From: Ursus arctos
Taxonomy: Eukaryota > Chordata > Mammalia > Carnivora > Ursidae
Assembly: GCF_023065955.2 (NCBI RefSeq)
Contig: NW_026623100.1
Location: forward strand, 73,226,727-73,290,726
Direction of reading: 5' to 3'
DNA length: 64,000 nt
A program made the position numbers and the translations under genes. Positions 11,301 through 23,400 of the stretch are shown here, piece after piece (within the stretch, counting starts at the first letter, position 1; each line of letters opens with the position of its first letter). Below the pieces are notes generated by a model, which was not told the DNA's origin, did no database searches, and saw only the letters and a list, made by a program, of their open reading frames with translations.

Positions 11301-12329
11301 ACTAAAGGCATCCACCTCTCAACTCTACATGCAAGGGTTCGGGGAGAATCGGCAGCCGCCATGGAGGGAAGCAGCTGGGGAAGTTGTGTCCTCAGGGGTA
11401 ACATTACCCAATTCGACACTTCAGGATATGAGATATTTGATGACAAGTCTGAAGGGGCAGGAGAGATTGTTTCCCACAGATCCAGAGGGCAAAGGGACAA
11501 AGTCTTGTAGGAGAGAAGGAGGGTAGAAGGTTGAGAAACAGAGTAGGTGATGCGTCTGAGAAAGGACAGGTAACCCAGAGGCTCTGAACTTAGATAAAGC
11601 ACATACAGATAGAAGGGCCTATGGGGTCAGCTGGCGCAAGGTCTCTAGCCTGGTGGGAGAAGAGAACTGGGCCTCTGGGAACATACCAGCCCCATCTCAG
11701 TTTGGTCATGCTCTCCTCATGAGCAAGGCAGCAAGTCAATGAACTGGCTCGGGGACTGCAGTCCATGATTTCTCCTTCCTAAGACCCACTCGGGAGCCTA
11801 ACACTCCCACCTGGCCCTGCACCCATTTTCCTGCCAGAAGACAGATCCTTTGGAGGGACGCATCAATGGTTTGGACCCCAGAAAGAACAGGAGCACTCCA
11901 TCTCCAGCTGGCTGACTTTCCAGCCCATCGCTAAGGCTGAGCTCAGGCAGGGCCTGTCCTTCCCAGGTCAGTGTAGGCAGCTGAAAAATATATGTTCTAG
12001 TCTCAGCCATCAGATGAAGCAAGAAGTTGGCTTGAGGATCCGTCCCACGGTGCAGCCAACGACAAGAGTGCCATCGGGTCTGCCCATCCGGTGAGCTTTA
12101 CATTCCTGGAGCCTAGCCAGGAACGTGGGGAGGAAGAGATTTGGGTCCACTGCAGGTGTCCGAAGGCTGTTATAATTTTTTTTTCTTTTTTTAGTGTGTG
12201 AACCTGTCTCTAGGATCTGTGAGTGAGCAACTTTCTAGACCGTTGTAAAGCTCCAGGTTTCCTAAGTGTTGAGCTAAAGGCCTGGCCGTGACCTTGGCAT
12301 CAGAGCACTCGGGCGCTCCAGCATGTATC
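11301..12329. other. Unassigned DNA
   Basis: No repeat or exon is recognised. A T-rich patch lies at about 12175-12194. Confidence 0.4.
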
Positions 12330-12450
12330 GTGCTATTTGAAACTCGCTAGGTGGCTTTGGACAAATTCCTTGTCCTCTGTAAATACCATTTGCCTCATCT
12401 ACATGGTGGGGGATGCCACTGCCAACCTTCCCAGGCTTTGGCATTAAACC
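12330..12450 (+). repeat. MIR fragment, plus strand
   Basis: 'gctaggtggctttggacaaa', then 'ttccttgtcctctgtaaata' and 'tgcctcatctacatggtggg' follow the MIR core. Confidence 0.6.
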
Positions 12451-13452
12451 AGGGACAACAAGGGAGCCTTCCTAGCACAGGTGCTGGCAATGCACACGGT
12501 CAGGTGCTGTTCCTGCTCGGGGCCGTGACCCCTAGAGGACTGTCCCAAACACCTGGACATCTTTGTATCCCTAACCCGATGGCCAGAGGCAGTGTAGCCT
12601 GTGGTAGAAAAGGAGAATTCTGTTCTCCTTCCACAGGCATGACTGTGGACTTGGCATTCCCTGGACTTTTCAGTGCTGGGTCCGGGCGGGCCTGGTGTCC
12701 AAGCAGAACAGGTTCAGGGGACACCACTGCAATTAGCCAGAGCTCGCCTCATGAGCGGCCACCTGGGAAGGCGCAGGATCTTTCCTGGAAACTTCTTTCC
12801 CTTTAGAAGCAATCTTTGGGCCTAGAAAGGAACCATTAGAGAGAGGTCATGGAAATATAGAAATCCTCTTATTTGCGTATCTTGCCCTTTGGTTTATTTG
12901 AGGCCAGCAGATAACTGAGTAGATGCATGAATGGGAATCCCATACTAGACATCATGGTGCCAGAAGGGCTCTGCAGCTCCCCCAGCTCTGCACACTGTGG
13001 AGACGCAGGAAGAGAACCCCAGGAAGAGGACTGTCAGAATCGGGAGCAAGTAGGGAAAGGCTCTGGGTTCCCCTGGTCTGGAGCAGGTGTGGTGGCCCGT
13101 CGGCCCTGAACTACCACGGCACAGGCAGCTGCCTAACTCCCCGACAAGTGGACCCACCTCGACACCGACTTCTAGTTCTGAGGGCCCAGAGAGGGGTCGT
13201 GAACTCCTATGTATCTGAACCCCGAGGTGGCAGAAGAGCCAGGCTCTCAGACCCACGAGGCAGGTGAATCGGAGGCAACCGTTCTAGCACCGATTCGAGA
13301 GTGAGCTGGGGAGGACGTAGAAAACAGCAAAACCTCACGTTCTATCTCAGACTCGGCAAGAAAATCCATTTGCAGAGACCGTTGGAGGGGGCTCTCTTCT
13401 CTTTAGGCCAGTGATTTGGGCCGCTGAAGTCCCCAGATCCTCCCAGCCAGGG
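12451..13452. other. Unassigned DNA
   Basis: No repeat or gene recognised. Overlapping frames of up to 151 residues (12351-12806) show no domain. Confidence 0.4.
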
Positions 13453-13835
13453 TCTTAGTTTGCGAGGACTTCCCTAACGAAGTGGCCCGGGCTGAGTGGC
13501 TTCAAAACCAGAAGATTGCTCACCGTTCTGAAGCCCGGAAGTCTGAGGTGAAGCCCTCCGTGGGGTTGGCTTCTCCCGAGGCCTTTCTCCGTGGCTTGTC
13601 CACAGCCGCCTTCCCGCGTCTTCCCTCGGCCTTTCCTCTGTGTGTCTCTATGTCCGGATCGCCTCTCTTGTAAGGACGCCTGTCTTAGTGGATTAGGGCC
13701 ACCCGTATGATCTCATTTCACCCCAATTACCACCTTAAAGACCTAATACCGTCGCCTAATCAGTCACATCCTGAGGCTCCGAGGGTCAGGCCTTCAGCAC
13801 ATGCACGTTGGAGGGACACAACTCGGCCCGTAACA
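13453..13835 (-). repeat. MLT1-type LTR, minus strand
   Basis: Reverse-strand MLT1 landmarks occur in order: 'tcttagtttgcgaggacttc', 'cttgtaaggacgcctgtctt', 'agtggattagggccacccgt', 'caattaccaccttaaagacc' and the end 'actcggcccgtaaca'. A solo LTR of an ancient MaLR element. CpG content is unusually high for its age. Confidence 0.75.
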
Positions 13836-15773
13836 GCCTATAACTCGTTCAGTGAGCGAGCTGGCACGGTTGGGAGCAAACAGGAAGCCACTTCGTTCTT
13901 TCTCACCAATCCTCATTAAATGCTCTCCATGGACACCCCTACCACCCTCTCCCACTCTGCTCTTCCTCTCGCCCTCAGTAAATAAAACAATGGTGTCTAT
14001 TTCAGTCTGAGACAAAAACTCTACCTTCTCCTCTGGGCGTTTCCAGAACTCACCATCTTTCTCACCCTGCCCCCAGGCTGTGGCTTTCCGAGTCAGGTCC
14101 ACGTTCCTGTGTTTCCACCAAGCTCTCTGAGGGGCTTTATCACCACTCCTGCCAGGTTGCTAGGTGGTCGGTGGGGAGGGCACCCCACTTCTCTCTCCCA
14201 TGAGCTGGGAGGGATACTCAGCAACCTGAAGCACTTCAAAGAAATCTCCCCTGCACATTCTTCCACCTCGTTTTTGGCCAAGGACCGAAAAACCCATTTT
14301 GCCATTTATTCCCTCGCCCCGGACCGTTGTTGGGCATATGCCTTTTGGTGTCAGCCTTTGGGGTCTCAGCAGAAAGTCTCAGTGTAATACCCTATGAGAT
14401 TTGTTCCCACATAATTTTCAAAGTCAGCAGCTGTGTTAGGGAATCTTAGAGCTAGAAACCAAGGCCCTGGAAAAAGGGACTGGCCCAAGAGTGCCCGGGG
14501 GGTGAGTCCCAGAACCAGGCCCACAGCCCCAATGGCCCACGTCCCTGGGTTGCGGTCTTCCCAACACACCACCATTACATTGGACCAGAATCAACACGGT
14601 TTCAGACCCGTGTTTTCTAAATTAAATAGTGCACCATTAAAAATATATTGGAAATGTTTTGAAAATGCCTCCAACTCTGCGTGTTATAGAAACCTTTTGT
14701 CTCCATTTCCCTAGGAATGCTATTGTCTAGAAGGGTCTGATTGCAAAGGGAAGAGAGGGGAATAAATCATTATTGAGGTCAAGGAGAAGAGCTTGGCCTG
14801 ACCACAAAAATGCATGCCTTCTGGTTTGTCCCCAGCATTGCAGGCCGCTCTTGGGTTGAGAATAGTGTGACTTCTCCCTCCCCCTTAGCTCTCTCTCCTC
14901 CCTCCCTCATTCTCCACACCTCCCCCAACAGGAGGATGTTTAAATTCTGGAAGTGGAGCTCCCATCTGCTCACGTCTTCTCCTATCACCATGGTTACTGG
15001 GCCCAGAGTGGTCTCTGTGGAGACAGAGGCAGAACAGTAACCAGGGGCAACTCCACAGCAAAAGGCTACAAAGTGAGCATCAGTTTTTAACCCCCAGTTC
15101 AACCGGCATGCCCATATTCGTGCAGTTTTGTTTTTTGAAGGGCCATGTCAGATTTTAAAGGCCTTTGATCCAGGACAAAAGATAAAATATCATATGTTTG
15201 GTAATTCCCTATATCTATATTAAACATTCACTCTTCAGGCACTGCTATGCCTGAATACAGGGGGGAGCTGTGTGGGCGGCGGGAGGGCATTGGCCGCCTC
15301 TCAGCCCTCCTCAGCACACACCCCACACATGGTCCAGGGTGCAGGTGGGGGCAGGGAGCAGGGAGTGGTGGGTGAGTTCCTAAATGTAAACCCAATGCAA
15401 AGGACAATGGGAAAACCTGGTGATGCTTGTAATTCCTGACCCTCCGGTGATCTGCTGGGGTCCCCCCAGAATAGCCTCAATGACTTTCAGGTTCTGTGCC
15501 CAGCTGTCTTTGTTTATTTCCAGCCAGGTGGGATTTTCTTCACTGAGCTCTGGGCTCGTGTGCCATAGGAAGAGAAAGAATGCAGACGCCTGAAGTGGTT
15601 TGGGAGGACTTTCCATCTGGTGGCAAAGAGAATGAGCTTTAGAATCAGAGGGTCTCCGCTTGCAGGCTGGGCTTTTGCTCTTTGGGGCTCGCATGGTCCT
15701 CTCTCTTTCTGGGAAACGCGTGGGGCTGCAGGGGGTTGGGTGAGAGCAGAGCATCTCAGTCTGGGTGCATGTG
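13836..15773. other. Unassigned DNA
   Basis: No repeat or exon is recognised across nearly 2 kb. Composition is balanced. Frames of about 100 residues occur on both strands without a recognisable domain. Part may be conserved non-coding DNA, which I cannot judge from one sequence. Confidence 0.4.
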
Positions 15774-15787
15774 GCGCCACCTGCGAG
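15774..15787 (-). promoter_or_regulatory. Weaker CTCF-like motif
   Basis: GCGCCACCTGCGAG, read on the minus strand, gives CTCGCAGGTGGCGC. It matches the CTCF core except at two of the first three positions. It faces the strong site near 3.8 kb. Confidence 0.35.
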
Positions 15788-15794
15788 TATGTCA

Positions 15795-15895
15795 AGGACA
15801 CGTGTCCCAGCCCCGGCCCCAGACATTGGATCAGAATCCCTGAGAGTGGAGCTCAATGGAGTTTTCAAAACTTCCCAGAGGATATCAGCAGGCGG
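15795..15895 (+). repeat. Possible MER5-type fragment
   Basis: 'cagccccggccccagacatt' followed by 'ggatcagaatccctgagagt' and 'ttttcaaaacttcccagagg' resembles the middle of a MER5-like non-autonomous hAT element. The ends are not visible. Confidence 0.35.
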
Positions 15896-16194
15896 TCAGC
15901 TTAAAGCCAGTAGCTCAGAGGCGCTTCAAGGTGCCTTCTGGGAATGAGCTGTAACTGGATGAGGAAATGGCCTGGAAGTGCTGGCAAGGGAAAAGGCCCA
16001 GGGTGACTGCCCACAGGTGAGGCGTCCTGATTTGCCGGCAGCTCCACACCCAGGCACGGCCAGGGCCGAGCGAGCCCAGGGGCACAGCTCTGTAGCCGGC
16101 TTGCAGGGCCCTAAACCAGCTGTATGATCGTAAGCAGATCCTTTTCCATCAGTACTACAATTCCTTTGTATCTAAAATGAGGGAGGTGATATTT

Positions 16195-16395
16195 GAAAGT
16201 GTTAAAATGCAGACTCTGGAGCCTATGTAACTAAACAGCTGTGTGACCTTGATCGAGTTACTGAACCTCCCTGGGCTGCCATTTCCTTACCCGTCAAATG
16301 GAAAGAATAATAGTTTGCAGCTCAAAATATTGAGGGCTTCCCTGAGCTCATCCAGGTAAAATGCTGGGCAGTGCCTATCTTTAGTAAATTCACAG
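16195..16395 (+). repeat. MIR SINE, plus strand
   Basis: 'cagctgtgtgaccttgatcg', then 'agttactgaacctccctggg', 'tcaaatggaaagaataatag' and a 3' part near 'gggcagtgcctatctttag' are clear MIR landmarks in order. Confidence 0.8.
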
Positions 16396-16452
16396 GAGAT
16401 GTTGGAATTGCCAAATCAACACTGCAGCCTTGCGCATCAGAGACGATGGGCT

Positions 16453-16506
16453 AGGTGCTCCCCGAGGGCCAGGTGCTCCCCGAGGGCCAGGTGCTCCCCG
16501 AGGGCC
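16453..16506 (+). repeat. Three tandem copies of an 18-bp unit
   Basis: AGGTGCTCCCCGAGGGCC occurs three times without a mismatch, at 16453-16470, 16471-16488 and 16489-16506. The unit length keeps frame and reads VLPEGQ in a 67-residue plus-strand frame that otherwise has no recognised content. Confidence 0.97.
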
Positions 16507-17234
16507 GTTCTCGGTCACTGAGGCAGGGCCCTGAGGAACAGAGTGTGCCAGTGGCAGACAGTGAGGGAGTGGGAGTCACAGAGAGAGAGGAGAGGAGCCT
16601 TCACATGCGGGATAGTAAATGGAACGCACAGCCTTTTGGGAGCAGGGGCTGGAGCTAAAAGAGATATGGATTTACCATCAGACAAGAGAATAAGGAGAAT
16701 TCACGAAGGCGGGCCCTTAAATACCAGGGCGCAGGGCTTGAGCTTTTCACGTACCCTAATGATCCCAAACATTTCTCACTGGCGGATTTCAACTTCAGAC
16801 AAAATCTTATAAGGAATCTGATTGTATACAACCCATAAAAGTCGCGGTCCTTGAGTTGCAGCTCGAATTCTAGGATGGGATCTCGAGTCCCTGCTCTCCT
16901 TGGCCTCCTCGTACCATGGCTGGACCCTAGCTACCCTTCTGGTGCTCCAGGATGCTGTGGCACACGGTTAAGAGACACCCCTGGAAGGAACAGAGGTGCT
17001 GGGATACAGCGACCAACTTTGTGGTTTTAATCGCCCCCGCACTGTGCTATGTGCCGTGTGTGGCCACCAATCCTCGATACCCTCGAAAGACACAAGATCT
17101 TGAACTGTGGAGTCTTTGAACCTGAGTGATTCATATATTTTCAGGCTGATTTTCATCATGTGCCCTATCCCGTTGCAGAAGTTAAGAGGCTTACCTGAGT
17201 TTGCTAATGATTGAGGGCAAAGGAGTATTGTTCA
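16507..17234. other. Unassigned DNA
   Basis: I recognise no repeat or exon. A GA-rich patch near 16577-16595 follows the 18-bp tandem repeat. Confidence 0.4.
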
Positions 17235-17700
17235 AATACTGTTATAGTAGCACCGGGTAACACACAACCTCAACAATCTCATGGGCTTATGAAAACAAAT
17301 AGTAATGTCCCATGCACAGGTGGACACACCCACTGAGACGTTGTTGGCGTCTGCCAGGTTTGGCTCAAGTCGGTTGGTATTGGCCGAGCTTTTCCCTGAC
17401 CGTGGGCTGGGTTTAGACCTGCTCCACATGTCTGTAAATGCTGGGGCCAGCTCCTACCTGGGTGTTTTGCTTCCCATGGTGAAGTAGAGGGATAAAAGAA
17501 GACTGGTGTAGCCTGGCCATGACTCTTAAAGCTTCAAATCAAAACAGGCACCTGTCACTTCCACCCACAACCATTCACCAGTGCTCGCCATATGGCCAAG
17601 GTCAAGGTCAGCAGGACAGACAACATTCTGCCCACAGGGAAGCCTTGGCAAGAGAAGGAGGGAAAAGAAAAACGGTCAGCGAACAATCACTACCATAGGT
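17235..17700. repeat. Old interspersed repeat, class unresolved
   Basis: 'gttatagtagcaccgggtaa', then 'gcacctgtcacttccaccca' and 'ccatatggccaaggtcaagg' resemble a common mammalian repeat with the pattern 'gtagcacataacaaac...gtcacttctgccacattctattggccaaagcaag'. I recognise the pattern but cannot assign its class. Confidence 0.4.
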
Positions 17701-18084
17701 GAGGTTGGTGGGAAAGCTGAGCAGGCACCAACCCAGAAGCTTATCAACTCTTGTCGTGCTCCAAGCCCATATTCTCTCTCCTCCAGCCGGCTTCCCTGGG
17801 CCACCCCGATTGAAAGGGACCTCTGCTTCTCTGACCATCCCTACCCTTGGCTTTCGTCCCTCTGTTAGCTGTCTTCTGAGTTAGATTGCAGGGGGTTCAT
17901 ACACCGGGTTTCCCTTGCTGCCCCGCACAGATGGGCACATCATTGCCCAGGCAATATATGCCGCTTGCTATACAGATGCAGGAAGGATCCAGGAAACTTC
18001 TCTGGGAGGGTGATGCAGGATGGTAAATAAGTTCAGGGGTCGTCCCACTCGCTTTGTCAACCACCGAGAGCTGCCTTGAAACCT

Positions 18085-18250
18085 GGCAATGCGATGAGAA
18101 GAACCAAGGCCTTGGAGTCAGAGACAATCAGGTTCAAATTATAGCTCTACCACCCAACTGTTCTGTGACCTTGGACAAGTTGCTTTGCCTCACGATGCCT
18201 TATCTGTAAAATGGGAATAATAGTAATTACTTTGCAGGATGATTGTTGTT
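18085..18250 (+). repeat. MIR SINE, plus strand
   Basis: A nearly complete MIR: 'aaggccttggagtcagagac', 'ctgttctgtgaccttggaca', 'tatctgtaaaatgggaataa' and 'ttactttgcaggatgattg' occur in order. One of the best preserved MIRs in the window. Confidence 0.9.
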
Positions 18251-18261
18251 TTTCAAACACA

Positions 18262-18560
18262 CCACATATAGCCTTGACCCAAGGCCTTCGCACTTGCTGT
18301 CCTCTCTCCCTAAGCTGTTGTCCCTGTTTAGGCATGATTCACTTCCTCACTTCAGCCAGGTCTCTGCCAAAACGCCACCTCGTCAGAGACCTTCTTTCGT
18401 AAATCTCTGTGAAATAGCACACAGCCTGCTGGGACACACTATCTCCTTGCCCTGTCTGCTTTCCTGCTGTACTCACTAACACAATACTCCTTTGTTTGTT
18501 TGCTTGTTTCTGTGCTTAATTATTGTCTGTGTACCTTCCCGAACAGGAGGTAGACTCAGG
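18262..18560 (+). repeat. L2 3' fragment, plus strand
   Basis: 'caaggccttcgcacttgctg', 'cacttcctcacttcagccag', 'cgtcagagaccttctttcgt' and 'ttattgtctgtgtaccttcc' are L2 3'-end landmarks in order. Confidence 0.75.
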
Positions 18561-19439
18561 AGAAAATTGGGCTGTTGTTGTTTTAACCATTTCAATAATC
18601 TCTGTTATTTCCATTGCCCATTATGATGCCTGGAAGCTGTTTATGAAACTTTTCTGGAATGAATGAACTAGAAGGATTGAATGAGATCATGTCTGTTCAG
18701 ATCCTTACACGGCACACTATGCTCACTCAATTGATGGTAGCAATGCACTCTTCTAGTCTGTTCCAGCTCAGAGCCCAGCACCGGTCTTTCTGCTCTGGGT
18801 CCAGAGGATGCATCGAGCCAGAGGAGAGCGCTGAGCCTCTGGGACAGCAGCCTGCCGCAGACTTGGGCACAAACTTAGGAATTTTCAAGCACTTAGCTCT
18901 CTTCCTCCATCCTTAGCAAACAGAAGAGCCTTGATCTTGAGGGGGCCCAGAATATACTCCATCATCTTTATTTCCTCTGAGGGCCCTGGACACATCATCC
19001 TCCAGATTTGCCATGTGAATTACATGCATTCAGCTCGTTCCTAAATGCTTTCCTCTGTGTCAAGCAGAAAAATCAAGCCGGAAAACCGAACTCTCACTAA
19101 ATATATGCGTGATTCCGTTTTGTTCAATTAGAAAAGCCACTATAGTAGAATGCATTGACGTGAATTGCAAGCCTGAAAGTATTTTATACCAAAAAGAAAA
19201 AAATCCCTTAGTGGTGATTCTGGACCCTGTAGTATGAAACTTACAAGCTCTGAGGAAGTAAGCTAATTCTGTAAAAATGAAGGAGGAAAGCATGGGCAAT
19301 TCTGTAAATGAAACTTCAGTACAGCTTAAAATTTAAAAACCTGCTTCATGGATATTTTTCATATTTGGAGTACTTTGCCTAAAATCAAGAAAGTGAGCCT
19401 CAACGTTTCATGATTAAAAAGTCTATTGATTCAAGGTTA
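18561..19439. other. Unassigned AT-rich DNA
   Basis: No repeat recognised. The part from about 19040 to 19420 is AT-rich with little low-complexity sequence and could be old unique or conserved DNA. Confidence 0.4.
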
Positions 19440-19860
19440 GCCCCGCTCCTGCATGCTCGGCAGTGGCCTGGATCCTGAAGAGACGCTGAACCAGAGTCCC
19501 TGCCTTCAAGGATGCGTCCTGCCGATAGCCCCCAGCCGCGTTCATATGTGAGGGCACCCAGTGCCTTGCCAGAGCCCAAGGGCGGGAGGAAGTATGGTGG
19601 GCCAGGGATGCGGGGAAGGGGGAGGAGGGAGGAGCAGGAGAACCTTCATGGAGGGCTCTGGGGCTGCACATCTTCGAGAAAGCAGGTGTTTAGCAAGCAA
19701 GCCGGAAGGGAGAGGTATGCTGGCGAAGGACCCAGCGTGCACAAAAGCACGTGGGGGCCGAGGGGAGCAGGGAAGCTTGGGTCCAGGGCTGACCTTCCCG
19801 TGAAGCATGGTAGCGGGGGAAAGATGCGGGCTTCCCTGTGAGACTGGTCTCTTTCTGTCT
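19440..19860 (-). repeat. Probable L2 fragment, minus strand
   Basis: 'agagtccctgccttcaagga' and, further on, 'agggagaggtatgctggcga' and 'cgtgcacaaaagcacgtggg' resemble the reverse-strand L2 3' region in order. Diverged and GC-rich. Confidence 0.4.
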
Positions 19861-20097
19861 CTGTGGAGGAACGCACCAAATATTATCACATGTGATGTCG
19901 CAGGAAAAACATTTTTAACTTTATATTTTTTTCTCAAGAGTTTTGAGAGACTGTATTGTGTCGCTTCTGTTTCTAAAACTAACTTTGTCAGAGGACGTGC
20001 CGTTCAGCCCAGTGGAACTTGAATGAAAGAAAGTACACAGGCCTTCAGAGGCCCAGTGGAGCAGAATACCCCTCCAGCTTCTCCGGGGTGAGATGCG

Positions 20098-20858
20098 CAC
20101 ATACACACAGACACACTCAGATGCGCTTACAGACACACGTGCATATACACACATGCACACACACAGATATGCGTGAACACACAGATACACACAGAGACGC
20201 ACATGCACACACAGACACACATGCACACACAGACACACATACAAACATGCACACACATGTACACATATACACACAGACACACATGAACACAGATACACAC
20301 AGATGAACGTGCACACACAGACACATGAACACACAGACACACACAAACATGCACACACATGTACACGTATACGCACAGACACACATGAACACACAGATAC
20401 ACAGATGCACGTGCACACACAGACACACATGAACACACAGACACACATGTACACATATACACACAGACACACATGATCACACAGACACACACAGACACAC
20501 ATGCACAGACACACATACAAACATGCACACACACAGATATGCGTGAACACACAGATACACACACAGACGCACATGCACACACAGACACACATGCACACAC
20601 AGAGACACACATACAAACATGCACACACATGTACACATACACACACAGACACACATGAACACACAGATACACACACAGACGCACATGCACAGACACACAT
20701 GCACACACACAGACACACATGAACACACAGATATACACACACAGATGCACATATACACACAGACACCCACGCACATAACACACATGCACACAGACACACG
20801 CAGATATACACACATACACACATGCACACATATACGCACACACACAGATTCACACACC
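20098..20858. repeat. Complex CA-type satellite with 370-bp higher-order unit
   Basis: About 760 bp are built almost wholly from (CA)n words joined by GA, TG, AT and AAA variants, such as ACACACAGACACACATG and ACACACAGATACACACA. A distinctive stretch beginning at 'agatatgcgtgaacacacag' occurs at 20165 and again at 20535, and the following 150 or more bases match closely, so part of the array arose by a 370-bp duplication. Minus-strand frames of up to 328 residues (CVCVCV...) are artefacts of it. Confidence 0.95.
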
Positions 20859-20899
20859 TTGCTTCCTCCTTAGTTCCATTTATGTACATGTTTCTCCAT

Positions 20900-21345
20900 G
20901 TTTGCACTTGGAAGTCTGATCACGCCGTTCTCATTTTGAAATCCCTTGAGAGCTCTAGACCGTTCATTCAGGACAGAGTTGGTGCTACTAAACTGACCTG
21001 TGGGATCTGTCACCCCCAGGACCCCTCTACCTCTGCAGCCCCATCTCTGACCAGCCCCGTCTGGCACTTTCTGCTCCAGCATCAAGCAGGTTCTGGTTGT
21101 CTAGACACATGCTCCCATTTCTTACGTCTTCGTCTCTCCTGTCGTCTGCTCTTCCCCAAAGACCTCGCTCTCTCTCTTTTCCAGGTCCTACTCAACCTCG
21201 TTACTCACTCACTGTCCTGCCCCGAGTTCGGGGACCCTGGGCTCCGCACAGCGTCGCTCAGCCTTCATCCCTGCGGCCTTCTACTTATCACCCACGGCTG
21301 ACTCTCCCTTTAGGCTTGCGGCCCGAGGCCCATGATATTGTTAAG
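20900..21345 (+). repeat. L2 3' fragment, plus strand
   Basis: Pyrimidine-rich sequence including 'tctgaccagccccgtctggc', 'tgctccagcatcaagcaggt' and 'tctgctcttccccaaagacc' resembles the L2 3' region, diverged. Confidence 0.45.
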
Positions 21346-21391
21346 GGCAGAAAAAATGTTTTAACTTCTTTGAAAATCAGAAGAAAAACGA

Positions 21392-21602
21392 GGGGTGCCT
21401 GGGTGGCTCAGTCGTTAAGCGTCTGCCTTCGGCTCAGGGCGTGATCCCGGAGTCCTGGGATCGAGCCCCACGTCAGTCTCCTCCGCTGGGAGCCTGCTTC
21501 TTCCTCTCCCACTCCCCCTGCTTGTGTTCCCTCTCTCACTGGCTGTCTCTCTCTCTCTGTCAAATAAATAAGTAAAATCTTAAAAAAAAAAAAAAAAGAA
21601 GA
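21392..21602 (+). mobile_element. Young CanSINE, plus strand, perfect TSD
   Basis: Full-length, from 'ggggtgcctgggtggctcag' through the tRNA-like region, 'gggagcctgcttcttcctct' and the (TAAA)n-'atctt'-poly(A) tail. A perfect 13-bp target-site duplication AGAAGAAAAACGA flanks it at 21379-21391 and 21603-21615. Confidence 0.97.
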
Positions 21603-21615
21603 AGAAGAAAAACGA

Positions 21616-23279
21616 ACGTAATGTGATGAACATGTCATAATGAACCCAGTCCATATTGTATTCATATTCATACCAATGCAGCCATAAACTATAATTAAAA
21701 AAAAAATAAGTCCCGCAGGGGAAGGCCCCACAAAAGCAAAAGTGCCAAAGGCCTTGGAAGTCCTAACATAGCCCCTCGTCTCCCCCGCCTCACCCCTGCC
21801 CCACCCCTCCCAAGGCTATGGGTCCTTGAGACGCTGTTGTCCAGGTGCAGGTGCGGTGAAGAAACTGGGCCACCTGGGCCAGGCGATGAACGGAAGACTG
21901 CTGTCACGGGTCTGGGACAGAATGGGGCCACTGAGTCCTAGGAAATCAGTCCGTGTGACCCTACAACTCTATTCTTAAGAGCTGAGGGAAGGGACCTGAG
22001 AACAATCTGAAATATTGGGGGGAATTGAACTACAACAGACCTGCAAGCCTAGTCGGTCACAGGGGCTGAGAATCAATGAAATGGTTCTATATTGTGGTTG
22101 GGTGGAAGAATTCGCTCTGGCTGGTTCTCGGAAAGCCATCATGTGAGAATGGAGGATTCCTGAGGCAATCCTCAAACCAGAGGACCTAGACAGGCTTCAT
22201 AAACCTTCCGGAAGAATGCGCTGTGGGTAATGTATTTTCATTCTGATGTGATTTTTTCAAAGATCTGGCTCCTGGAATAATAATCACAGATAATGAAAGT
22301 TCACCTCATGTCCATAGGCAAACTACTAAATAACAGACTCAAAAGATGCGCCTACATTATTTTTTCGTGGGGGGTTGGGGATTCTGAGCGCCTTACCAGA
22401 AACGCTTCTTTGTCAGGCTCTGAAGTCAGAGATGAACGGTGGCCTATAATAAAGTCAGCAAGTAAAATGTTTTCCATCACAGGATTCTCACTCGGAAAGC
22501 TGGGAAGCCCCCTAGAGAGCATTCCATGCCCTTCCCAGGCAGGGAGTGGGTGGCCCCAGGTCTCCCAGGGACATGCCCAGCAGCCGTCCCTGGAGGATAA
22601 GAGAAGAAATCATGCAAATATTCAGTGACAGGGTTGAGAGGGAAACTCCCCCTTCAAGAAGCAAAGTTGCATATAGATGTCTCAGAGAGTGGGATGTCTT
22701 TTTTTGAAGGATGAATGCAAGATCTCCAGATGAAGTGGACATCAGTGTATACAAGCCCAGAGGCCGTTTGGAAGATGGACAATGGAAAAATACAAGTCAC
22801 TGTGTGTCTGAAGCTTGGGGACCGTGTTGGTGGAGCGGGAAGAGGTAAGTCTGGAAAATGAGGAAGGGCTCCAGAGCCTGTTTGGAGCCTCGTTCAGGCT
22901 CCTGTGTCATGAGCAGGAAGGCATTTAGCAGACTTGGAATTTCCTCTCCGTGATGGCCTGAGATGTCGTATTTTATGTGCGTGACAGGGATGAGATTCAT
23001 TCTAAGTGAGGCACAAATATATCTTTATTCTCAGTAGCCTTGCAGCACTCTCTTGTTGGAAGATAGGATGTGAACCTCAGCTCAGACGGGAAGGGAGAGG
23101 GTCTCTTGAGTAGGAGGGAGACTGATTACTCAATAGACACAGTTTGTCAACATTTCAGCGAAAAGAAATGTGAAACTTTTTTTCCCTGTGGTGGGAAAAT
23201 CATTATGATCATATTAAATTCTTTCACTTGAGCTTTGCTTTCTGCCTTCAAGGACAGCATCAAAAAGGATGCCTGAAAA
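21616..23279. other. Unassigned DNA
   Basis: No repeat or exon is recognised. Two frames of 78 and 111 residues have no domain. An AT-rich stretch with a balanced word composition lies at about 22210-22330. Confidence 0.4.
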
Positions 23280-23400
23280 TTCAGAGGGAGAAATCATGGC
23301 TAAGAGAGAAGGCAGTTGCCAAGAATCACTCACAGTGAGTGAATGCCAGGGCAGGGATTAGAACTCAGGACTCTCAGAAGCTCTATGAACCCAGATAACT
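23280..23400 (-). repeat. MIR fragment, minus strand
   Basis: 'ttgccaagaatcactcacag', then 'tgccagggcagggattagaa' and 'ctcaggactctcagaa' follow the reverse-strand 5' half of MIR. Confidence 0.65.

Noticed and set aside
9036..13835. Two minus-strand MLT1-type LTRs as the ends of one provirus
   Set aside because: The 4 kb between them consists of L2-like sequence, a (GGGA)n tract, MIR and unassigned DNA, with no retroviral gene order. The LTRs also differ too much to be a pair, so they are separate insertions.
20098..20858. CRISPR-like spaced repeat array
   Set aside because: Units are variable CA words without unique spacers, in a mammalian genome.
19921..20907. 328-residue minus-strand open frame, the longest in the window
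   Set aside because: It is the translation of the CA-type satellite into alternating Cys-Val words. Several other frames are open across the same tract, which shows lack of stops by composition and not coding selection.
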